Of a DNA stretch of 64,000 nucleotides, positions 44,346 to 53,465 are shown in pieces. The translations under genes and the position numbers were made by a program. The stretch is taken from NCBI GenBank assembly GCA_951640165.1, contig OX621255.1, forward strand, positions 21,364,001 through 21,428,000, read 5' to 3'. A model generated the notes under the pieces. The model was not told the DNA's origin, ran no database searches, and saw nothing but the letters and a program-made list of their open reading frames with translations. The stretch comes from Pseudoips prasinana (taxonomy: Eukaryota > Arthropoda > Insecta > Lepidoptera > Nolidae). Each line of letters opens with the position of its first letter. Position 1 is the first letter of the stretch.

Positions 44346-44838
44346 AGGAGTTTGATACTCTAGTTCGAATGACATTACCTTGTTGGTCATTACCTCGATG
44401 CCTCTACCTCGACGGTACACTTCACCGATGGTTCGTTACCTCGAAAGATCACTACCTCGAATTATCTCTTCCTCGACGGGTCTTTTCTTCGATGGTACAT
44501 TTGATTGATGGGTTGTTATCTCGAACAATCATCAAAAGTACAGTAAATGTAAAGTATTTGTGTGTGTAACTGAAAGGTGTAAAAATACTAGTGAATTGAA
44601 ATGAATATCGATGTAATTAATAGAGGCAACATAATTATTGTTATCATAAATGTAAGTAGGTACCTACACATATTTTTAACATTTACACAACAAGCTGTAA
44701 TCAACAACATTTATTAATTATTTGAACAAAAATCATCAAGAAGTGAAATTAACTAAAAGCGTACCGTCGAGCTGGAGACATCGAGGAAATGACCATCGAG
44801 GTAACGTCATTCGAACTAGACTATCAAACTCCTATCTG
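44346..44838. mobile_element. ~490-bp TIR element with ACCTCGA subrepeats
   Basis: The left end 'aggagtttgatactctagtt' is mirrored at the right end ('ctagactatcaaactcct', ending about 44838). The match continues through 'cgaatgac[a/g]ttacct' for ~70 bp. Inside the left arm, 'acctcga' or a close form recurs at least seven times (44393-44522), and it recurs inverted in the right arm. Clustered short subterminal repeats are typical transposase-binding arrays. No ORF and no clear target duplication. Confidence 0.7.
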
Positions 44839-44945
44839 TGTACCAAATTTCATTTAAAACGGTTCAGTAGTTTTGGCGTGAAAACGCGACAGACAGACAA
44901 ACCGAGTTACTTTCGCATTTATAAAATTAGTAAGAATTTCTTATT
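44838..44945 (+). mobile_element. Lep1/SINE-like 3' fragment
   Basis: 'gtaccaaatttcatttaaaa' followed by 'cggttcagtagttttggcgt', 'gcgacagacagacaaacc' and 'ttcgcatttataaaattagta' is a widespread lepidopteran repeat end that contains the GACA/GTCY run. Confidence 0.55.
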
Positions 44946-45109
44946 CGTATTATTTACCTTTCACTTCGTGTTGAATATTTTTTATTTATTATAGTATCTA
45001 TTGCTTGTCTAGAAAGGAAACCGTACTGGGTAAGAAATACGCCGTCGCTAAAATTTTCGATTCAATACGGAACTCTAGCTTGTACTAGGAGCACATAAAT
45101 GCAAGGTGA

Positions 45110-45400
45110 AATTTTACTCTGCGTATTGATTTTCATTCTGCTGTGTGGTGACGGCGACAAATATCAGAATCAGAATATCATCACCCCATCTCATCCCGTG
45201 GGGGGCGTAGAAGTCGACCCGAGGGAATATCTACCAGAGGACGGGAAGCAGCTTCCTTCTGAGTACTACGACCATCATACTGCGATCGCCAACCCGCCTG
45301 CCAAGCGTGGCGATTATGGCATATCCCCTCAAGATGATTCTTGAGGGAGGCTTGTCCAGCAGTGGACTTATTTAAGCTGTAATGATGATGATGATTGATT
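45110..45400 (+). mobile_element. LINE (RTE-like) 3' end
   Basis: 'tgtgtggtgacggcgacaaa' to 'gcatatcccctcaagatgat' and the tail 'ggcttgtccagcagtggact' with tgatgatgatgat. The first half matches 7340-7480. No catalytic domain remains. Confidence 0.65.
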
Positions 45401-45724
45401 TTCATTTAGACGCGGAATGGGGTGAATGGGGATAAGGCACTGGAGTGGTTCAATGAAAGTAACTAATCATTGACATTGGTCGAGCGTTTGGAAAATGACA
45501 AGGGGAACATTACTTATGAGAGTTTATTCCATTTTATAGAAATTTGCGTGTTCGGAGGGACATCATTTAAACGTAGACACGACTTACACGACTATTATTG
45601 TACAACACACATGGCTACTTATCAAGCTATACATTTCCAATATAAGCTGACCTGTCATTGTATGGAAATTCTATACAAGAGCAGCTATACTGGTAATTTA
45701 TAGCTTGATATGTAGCCGTATGTA

Positions 45725-45870
45725 CTAGCTGTGCCCTGAGGTTTTACCTACGTTAAACTTTATAAATATAGCCTTTGTGTTAATCCAGGCTGTCAGCGAA
45801 CTCCATACCAAATTTTATTAAATTCGCTCCAGCCGTTTAGACATGAAGATTCATAATATTAGTGTGATTA
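45725..45870 (-). mobile_element. Helitron-like 3' end fragment
   Basis: It begins 'ctagctgtgccctgaggtttt' (CTAG end on the minus strand), related to 7891-8215 over its first ~55 nt. It then continues as a different family ('cgctccagccgtttagacat'). Confidence 0.5.
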
Positions 45871-45889
45871 TGTTCCAGATGCTCTCCCT

Positions 45890-46045
45890 GGTGTGTGATT
45901 GGCGCGGTTAAGCAACTAGACTCGCGGTCAGTCCATAGATGGGGGACCACCAAAGCTGTTTAATTTCTGAGTGTCTCCGTGCTTCGGAGGGCCCGTTAAG
46001 CGGTTGTCCCGGTTGTAGTCATTAGGCACACGACGACGTACATAT
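45890..46045 (+). mobile_element. SINE-like repeat
   Basis: 'ttggcgcggttaagcaacta' and 'gatgggggaccaccaaagct' followed by 'ccgtgcttcggagggcccgt' and 'aagcggttgtcccggttgta' match the pattern of a common lepidopteran SINE as I recall it. There is no second copy here. Confidence 0.45.
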
Positions 46046-46149
46046 ATATTTGTTTAAAAAAGCACTACTATAGTATTTCGTATATGTGACAGATGCCAAC
46101 AAAAATTAAAGTTTGGATTGCATCCCCCATTCTATACAATGATAAACTT

Positions 46150-48270
46150 TAATTTACAGATTGTAAAATTGGTAAAAAGTTCTCTGCCTAGATACTGTTA
46201 CTTAGAAGGTAGTTACACATGCATAAATTCGGATACAAGATATTGACTGGGTTAAAACTTTTGATAACATGTCAGTAGAATCAGCCATGATTCATCATTT
46301 TATGAGTCAATTTATACCATTATTAAAAAGCATGTACCTGTAAGATGTACAAAATCCATTAAGTTTCCAGTGTGGTTTTCATCAAGTTTAATTCATGTTT
46401 TTAAAAATAAGGAAAATGCCGGGATTGCATGGAAAAAGCATAACAATATATCGGACTATGAAGTTTTTTCTGTTTATAGGCGTAGATTTAAATTGCTTAG
46501 TGCGAAATGTTTTAGTGACTACATAAATTCTATTGAGGATGGTCTACGAGACGATGTTAAAGTTTTTTGGTCTTATGTAAACAATTCCATTAACAATTCA
46601 GGCATTCCCGGTACTATGTTTTATGAAAATGATAATTCTGAGAACCCGGAAGGTATCTGTGGCTTGTTTTTGAAGTTTTTCAATTCTGTGTATGAGAAAA
46701 GTGATACTAGTTATAATATTAATTCAAATACATTACCTTCATCTTCGAGTAGTTTAAACTTATCTAGCGTTCATCTACCGAGAGATTTAATTATGAAAGA
46801 ATTGAAATATTTAGATATAACGAAGGGCTCGCGTCCAGATCTCATTCCTCCTTTCTTTTTAAAACATGTTGCTGAATCCATAAGCTTACCTCTCAGCATA
46901 CTCTATAACTTAAGTCTGAGTGTAGGTGCTGTTCCGTCCATGTGGAAAACCGCAAATATTACACCTGTTTACAAAAGTGGATGCAAAAATGATGTCACGA
47001 ACTATCGTCCTTTATCTTTGTTATCCACCTTATCTAAGGTATTTGAGAGACTCGTACATAAGGCCATTTATCCGAGCTTACACAGTATTATTATTCCACA
47101 GCAGCACGGATTTATTAAACGGCGTTCTACTGTAACTAATCACTTTCCTTTTCGAATGTATGGACAACCGAGAACAAGTTGACGCAGACTACACTGATTT
47201 CTGCAAAAGCATTTGATAAGGTGGATCACAAAAAGCTTCTGGAGAAGTTACATTTCAATGGTATTCGAGGAAATCTTTTGAGATGGTTCGCATCTTACTT
47301 TCACAATAGAACACAGCAAGTTGTGATAAATGGCTTTGCATCTAATGGAATTATAATCACTTCCGGTGTACCACAGGGCTCTATTCTGGGTCCATTACTA
47401 TTTGTTCTGTACATTAACGACATTAGCTTGTGTTTCAGAAATTCCCATTTTCTCTTGTATGCGGATGACCTTAAAATATATAATCGCATTAGAACTTTGG
47501 CTGATTGTATTAAGTTCCAGGAGGATCTCGCACGTTTTCAGAATTAATGTACAGAAAACAAACTCCACCTGAGCATACCGAAATGCAAAGCCATTACTAT
47601 CACAAAAAAAAACAAATGTAGTTAATTACAGTTATTCACTATATGACAATTATTTAGATAAGGTGTCCATTACAAAAGACCTAGGAATTCTCATCGATAG
47701 CAAACTGCACTTTGATCTTCAAATTACTGAAATAGTTAATAGGTCTTATCGGATGTGTGGCTTTATCATGCATCCGACATGTTCTCATTTTAAAAGACCT
47801 TCTTCATATTTAACCTTATATAAGTCTCTCCTTAGATGCCAACTTGAATATGCCACAGTTATCTGGAATCCATTTTTCGCAACATATATAGATCTCATAG
47901 AAATGGTACAACGTAAATTTCTACGGTCTGTACACTACAAGTGTTTTCGCTAAAGGGTTTCATACGATGCACTTTTAAATAAATTTTCTTTATCCACACT
48001 CAATGAGAGAAGATTGCTCCTGCATCAACTGGTACTGTACAATATTTGTCATAATTATTATGATTGTAATCAGATTGTAAACCAAATTTATATACAAATA
48101 CAAGTCGTTCTCAACGTTTACGCGTAACACATACTCAACGACTTTTTGCTCCAAAATTTTGTCGTACTATTGCCGGTGAACGCGCGCCTTTACGCCGCGT
48201 CAAGAAATCACACAATGATTACTTCACAGACATAGATTTATTCAAATTGTCTAACAGTTTATTTTAAAAA
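46150..48270 (+). pseudogene. Jockey-like LINE ORF2, 5'-truncated and frameshifted
   Basis: It is related to the intact ORF2 at 10620-13538. The first open part (46370-47182) includes 'VWFSSSLIHVFKNK', 'SDYEVFSVYRRRFK' and 'GCKNDVTNYRPLSLLSTLSK'. The second (47179-47547) has 'SAKAFDKVDHKKLLEKLHF', 'SGVPQGSILGPLLF' and the catalytic 'LLYADDLKIY'. The third (47663-47953) has 'ITKDLGILIDSKLHFDL' and 'RCQLEYATVIWNPF'. A terminal piece 'IAGERAPLRRVKKS' lies near 48170. Frameshifts near 47170, 47560 and 47955 separate them. The catalytic motif is preserved but the protein is not expressible. Nothing remains of ORF1 or the endonuclease. Confidence 0.85.
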
Positions 48271-48450
48271 CAAATATCTTTAAAAATTACTGAACTGAGA
48301 AGTGCGAACACGGATCAGTAGGTAAATAGTTTGGTGTATTCTGTAATAATAGTTTATTGATAATTTAGACATACAGAATTTGTATCGGATAGATTCTCAA
48401 AATAGTTTTGTATTCCTAATTTAGTTTTGTTAATATATAATATATATATA

Positions 48451-48784
48451 TGTAACAAAATCTACAACTCCCGAGCGCTCGAGGCATCTTTACGTCATAC
48501 TGGGCGTGGCCTCCCCGCAAGCGGCCGCCCCACCGTGCGCCGCCGAGCTCTGCCGGCCGGCGCCTATGAAACACGACCACCGGCGTGTGCGCAGGCAGAG
48601 TTAACTGCGCTCTCGGACTGCTTCGACCTTCCTGGTCGGACAGCTCTGAGTACCAGTTATTCGCTAGCACACGCACGGGGTCCCGCTCCCTGTTCTGTAG
48701 TACACTATAGTTTGTTAGTAGTAAAAGTATTGCATTCAATAAAGACAGTTTCGTTTTGACTTGTGTTTGTTCGTGCAAACCTGT

Positions 48785-48787
<3 letters not shown>
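48451..48787 (+). mobile_element. Solo LTR (about 337 bp) in a TA repeat
   Basis: It begins TGTAACAAAATC and ends CCTGTGACA. A polyadenylation signal AATAAAG is at 48738. It is GC-rich in its first half, unlike the flanks. Both sides are TA repeats (atatat...tatata), so a 4-5 bp TA duplication fits but cannot be defined. No internal coding region belongs to it. It is not similar to the Gypsy LTR next door. Confidence 0.65.

Positions 48788-48851
<64 letters not shown>
48787..48851. repeat. (TA)n microsatellite
   Basis: About 32 TA units. It borders the truncated 3' LTR of the Gypsy element. Confidence 0.95.
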
Positions 48852-48856
<5 letters not shown>

Positions 48857-48946
48857 CATAACATAATGTACTGTCGGCGGGCGAGAAGTGACGCGGCTTC
48901 TTGTCCCGCCCCCCCCCCCCCCACTGTGGGAGGTGCGCGTTATACA
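48857..48946 (-). repeat. Gypsy 3' LTR, truncated to ~90 bp
   Basis: The minus strand starts TGTATAACGCGCACCTCCCA immediately after a polypurine tract (AAAAGGGGGAG, 48957-48947). It matches the 5' LTR through a long G-run and 'gaagccgcgtcacttctcgc'. The match stops at 48857, where the TA repeat begins. Confidence 0.85.
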
Positions 48947-49012
48947 CTCCCCCTTTTGATCAGGTGAGGACCTCCAAACTGGTCAAACAACACAAATAAC
49001 GCGGACTGACAC

Positions 49013-49370
49013 CTAGGCAATAACTTTACGCGGGGGACCTCTGCCACGCCTACGGGTGACTGGCTCAGGACATTCACCCTCCCTAGCATGATAACGCCTT
49101 AGATCCGACACGTGGTACTTACCAAAAACCTCACCAGATTTATGAGCCAAAAGGTAGGTAGTAGGGCTTACCATTTTAAAGATGACGTATGGTCCATCTC
49201 GTTCCGGGATGAACTTGGAGGTAATACGCTTTACGGCGTTACTGAGAACATGGGTTCTCATTAATACCAAGTCACCCTCTAAATACTCCTCAGGGGAGGC
49301 ACGACCTTGATCAGCGTATACCTTGCGAGCATCCTGATGACGTTTAAGGTTCTCCTTGGTTGCCGAGATA
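49013..49370 (-). pseudogene. Gypsy integrase, C-terminal domain only
   Basis: The minus frame reads 'ATKENLKRHQDARKVYADQG', then 'EGDLVLMRTHVLSNAVKRI', 'FIPERDGPYVIFKMVSPTTY' and 'VFGKYHVSDLRRYHAREG'. This is the GPY/F-type C-terminal module that follows the integrase core. The HHCC finger and D,D-35-E core, normally ~300 residues upstream, are absent: this piece meets the RNase H end directly at about 49378. Confidence 0.8.
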
Positions 49371-49381
49371 ACGAGTTGAGG

Positions 49382-51210
49382 CTACTCGGAATCAGCATCA
49401 GGCACATACCTAGACAGAACCGCTTGATTCAAGAAATAACCTCTCTCGGTCCAGCGATTAACAGCAAGTTCATCTTTATCTTCTAAGTCCTGGATGATCT
49501 TGGCAACTTCTGGATCAGCCAGCTGAGCTTCCCGGGTCGAAGTTGCATCCCAGTGTGGTACGTCCACGACAACCGGACAAATGTCACATCCTGGTGGCTC
49601 ACCATCACTGGTCACGGGTCTACTAAGAGTATCGGCTAGTACATTGGCCTTACCTGGGGTATCCTCGATACGCAAATCAAAAGCTTGCAGCTTCATTGCC
49701 CAGCGAACCAACCTACCGCTTGGGGATTTCAGGGAAAACAGCCACTTCAGAGGTTGGTGGTCAGTCATAACGCGGACTGGATGACCATCAATGTAACCAC
49801 GGAACCGCTCGACAGCCCAGACTACCGCGAGAGCCTCCCTCTCAGTAGTAAAGTAGTTCTGCTCGGCTGCGGTGAGCAAACGACTAGCGTACTCTATTGG
49901 ATGTTCATCCTGGGGTGTCTCCCCCTGCAGTAAAGCAGCACCCAAGGCATAGTTACTAGAGTCCGTTCTCAGTAAAAATGGCTTAGTGTAATCTGCTTGT
50001 ACTCGAATAGGAGACGTGGTCAGCAACTTCTTAAGCGCTTCAAAAGCCTTCTTTTGCTCCCAATTCCATTCCCACACGTGAGATTTCTTGGTCAAGTGGG
50101 TGAGTGGTTCTGCTACCTTTGCAAAGTCTGGTATGAATTTGCGAAACCAGGAACATGTTTGAAGAAAAGTGCGCAAGTGCTGAAGACCCGTAGGCTCCTT
50201 CATATTTAATACCACACGTAACTTGTCCTCATCCGGAGATATTCCCTCCTGAGAGATCAGGTAACCCAAATACTTGACCTTCTCTCTAGCGAGGAACGGC
50301 ATCCGGTTGAAGCGATACATACCGAACGGTGTGACAAAACCCGTTTTATCCTGATCCTTGACTCTGCACTGCCAGTAACCACTTCGAAGGTCACAGGAAC
50401 TCATCACGCAACCCTTCTTGGGTAACTGCAGCAGCTCGTCAATGCGTGGCATAGGATACGCATCACTCTTGGTCACAGCATTCAGTTTCCGATAGTCTAC
50501 ACAAAACCTATACCCACCGTTAGTCTTTGGTACCAGCACAGTTGGTGCAGACCAGGCTGACTCGCACTCTTCGATGATGTCTTCTTTTAACATCCGATCG
50601 AGTTCTGCGCGAATTATCTCCTTCTTCGCAGGCGTGACTCGATATGGTGGAACAGCAATAGGGGCGTGATCACCTGTATCTATATGCTGTTCGGCAAATG
50701 GCGTTGGCTCTCCGACTATGTCAAAAATATCCGAATACTCACTGAGAAGATTCTCTAAGCTGGAACGCTCCTCCTGTGTCAACAAAGTGCCCTCGACGTT
50801 ACTCAACAGGTTGACAGAGGCGCACTGCACCATGCCGCGTGAACTCTCTGTTAGCAGGGGGTGAATGACCTGAAGCCGATCAGCTGTGAACCATGTCATA
50901 GTAGAAAAATTCAAGACCAACTTAAATTTCGTAATAAAATCTATGCCCAAGAGTGTCTCGTTATTTGACGCGTCAGGAAATACAACAAATTCTATAGGTA
51001 TACACCTAGACATACAATTCACCTCTACACATGCTAACATTACAATATTAGAACGTAGCTTGACCGACATTGCTTGCGAATTAAATTTAATACCTAAACG
51101 TAACAAAAGTGAGTACACGGTTGAACCCGCAATACTACGCCGAGCAACCGTATCAACAAGCGCTGTACCGGGGTAGCCACAAATATCGATATTTAAAATG
51201 GGTCGACCTT
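49382..51210 (-). pseudogene. Gypsy protease-RT-RNase H polyprotein with an internal RT deletion
   Basis: The frame runs from the aspartic protease ('GYPGTALVDTVARRSIAG', with DTV in place of the usual D-T/S-G) through RT motifs ('YRVTPAKKEIIRAELDRML', 'YRFCVDYRKLNAVTK', 'SSCDLRSGYWQCRVKD' with the first catalytic Asp, 'FVTPFGMYRFNRMPF'). It then jumps to 'AREKVKYLGYLISQEGISPD' near 50295. The ~60 residues that should carry the Y-x-D-D motif are missing. RNase H follows ('FLLRTDSSNYALGAAL', 'TEREALAVVWAVERFR', 'VMTDHQPLKWL', 'GKANVLADTLSR'). 578 codons from the first Met are open, so the deletion is in frame. No polymerase activity is possible. Confidence 0.85.
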
Positions 51211-51442
51211 ATACAAATACAAATATATTTTATTGTGTACATAGGTATAGGAGGTGTTACATTATAGTTTGTTCAGCCATGTTCCGCCAAATTGGCATAC
51301 AATATTTTTCTTATCTTATAATATAGTAGGTACATACTTATAATTTAATTATAACATTAGATTAATTGCACGTAGATCAAATTAAATTATACATTATAGG
51401 CATTATGATTCATTATTATCCATTATTATCGAGACATTAAAA

Positions 51443-53402
51443 TTAACTATTATTTTCATTCAAGAAATCATGAATATTATAGTAACATTTTTCAATTAAA
51501 TATTGATATAATGTTCTCTTAAAATCATTAATATTTGTTAAATTTCTAATAGCCTTAGGTAGTTTGTTGAAAATTTCAGGTATCAGATAGAAAACACTTT
51601 TATGGAATAGTGTCGTTTTGTGTTGTACACGTATCATCTTGTCCATACGCCTAGCCCTAGTGCTAAATTGATATAGTTCTATATTATTCTTTGCGAAAAT
51701 GGCACATTCAAAGATATACATGCATGGTAGCGTGAGTAACTTACGGCTTACAAAATGAGGTTTGCATGAATCAGTTGACTGAATGTTAACTATAGAGCGA
51801 ACACACCTTTTTTGGGCTTTAAATGCCAAGTCTTTGTGAGTTGAGTTGCCCCAGAACATCAAACCATATCTCAGTATAGAGGCTACATGTCCGTGATAAG
51901 CTGTGAGTACCGTTGAATTGTCCGCTATTTGCCTCAATCTATAGAGAGCATATGATTGTTGATGAAGACGTTTGCATACGTAATCTACATGGGATTTCCA
52001 ATCTAACCTTCTATCAATATTTAAACCTAAGAATCTTATTTTGTCTACTTCTGAGATTAATGTATCCTGAAATATTATATTGAGATCAGAGTTTGTCTGA
52101 TCCCTTTGACTGAACTTCATGATGGTAGTCTTGTTAATGTTTAGACTTAAATTATTTTGGGTAAGCCAATCAGTAGTGGTGGAAAGAAATTGTTTAATGT
52201 TTTCTGAGATATTCTGTTGGTTGCCTACAAATAAAACGGTACTATCATCAGCAAATAAAGTCATGTGATGGTCAGTTATTGTTGGAAAGTCATTGATATA
52301 TATAAGAAATAAGAATGGACCTATTACACTTCCCTGTGGGACACCATATACGTTTCCCTTAAAATCTGACTGATAGATCTCCTCTGTTTTTTTTTATAGG
52401 ACACACTCTATTTATTCGTGTTGCTTGAGACCTATTCGATAGATAAGATTCTATCAAATTAAGAATATTGCCTCTTATGCCATAACAGTAGAGCTTATGA
52501 AGCAGTAGTTTGTGATCCACATGATCAAAAGCTTTGGTGAGGTCTAGGTATATTGCTATAGGAAAGTTTCGTTTGTCCATATTCTATATTACCGAATTGA
52601 CAAAATTATATACCGCCATGTTGATATTCTTACCTTTGCGGAAACCATATTGTACAGGTGAAAATATATTATTAATTTCAAAGAATTTATACAATGGTTC
52701 GTTTATAACTTTTTCATAGATCTTACAGAAAACAGAAGCAAATGCTATTGGTCTATAACAATTCATATCTGTACTGTCACCTTTTTTAAAAATAGGCTTA
52801 ATAATGGTGGGCTTTAAAGCCTCAGGGAAGATACCATGTAATATGCTCAAGTTAATCGTATGACTCAAAACTGGTGAAATAATATGTGATACTGATTTGA
52901 CTACATTTACAGTTATCTCATCGTAACCTGTGCTGTGAACATTTTTTAAAGAATTAATTATTTTCCATATATCATATTTAATGCAATTAAAGCTATGTTT
53001 GTTATTAGTGACATTGACGAAGGAATCATTGAATAAGTTAGCCATCATTTTTGGGTCAGATATCATTCTATCACCATGCCTTATTGAGCTAATATTATCT
53101 TTTAAAGTTATACGATTTTTGTTAATTACATTCCAAACGGCTCTCGATTTGTTAGTCGACAATTTAATGAAGTGAGAGTTTTGTGATTTCTGCGTTAGGT
53201 GTAAAATGCACTTGTATCTTTTAGAGTACATTTTAAAAATGTTTTTATTATAGTCTGATGTATCCTTCCTATACTTCCATAAAAGATGTCTTCTACGTTT
53301 GCTGCATAATTTAACACCTTTAGAAATCCACTTAGGACTACCATAAACCATTTTTCTCACTTTGATTCTAGGAAAACATAGGTTGTAGAACATCAGAAAC
53401 AT
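51443..53402 (-). pseudogene. CR1 ORF2: RT domain, frameshifted
   Basis: Three minus-strand frames. 52584-53402: 'YGSPKWISKGVKLCSKRRRH', 'STGYDEITVNVVKSV', 'IIKPIFKKGDSTDMNCYRPI', 'VQYGFRKGKNINMAVYNFV'. 52359-52580: 'AIYLDLTKAFDHVDHKLLLH', 'YGIRGNILNLIESYLSNRSQ'. 51443-52264: catalytic 'LFADDSTVLFVG', 'VDKIRFLGLNIDRRLDWKSH', and a C-terminus ending 'CYYNIHDFLNENNS'. It parallels the other CR1 RT at 19163-20228. Frame breaks near 52300 and 52582 make it a pseudogene. Confidence 0.85.
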
Positions 53403-53465
53403 TTCATGAAAACCAGAAAATGCACTATTAGGATCATTTGATTCACTGAAGCTTAAACTACTAAG

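Noticed and set aside
45099..45344. 81-codon plus ORF with a signal-peptide-like start
   Set aside because: It coincides with an RTE-like 3' repeat also present at 7.3 kb; a repeat reading rather than a secreted protein.
45890..46045. 5S rRNA or 5S-derived gene
   Set aside because: The 'gggggaccacc' stretch hints at 5S, but the rest does not follow the 5S box A/IE/C layout; called SINE-like instead.
48416..48967. Several ORFs with Ile-Tyr repeats on both strands
   Set aside because: They are translations of the (TA)n tract and the solo LTR, not genes.
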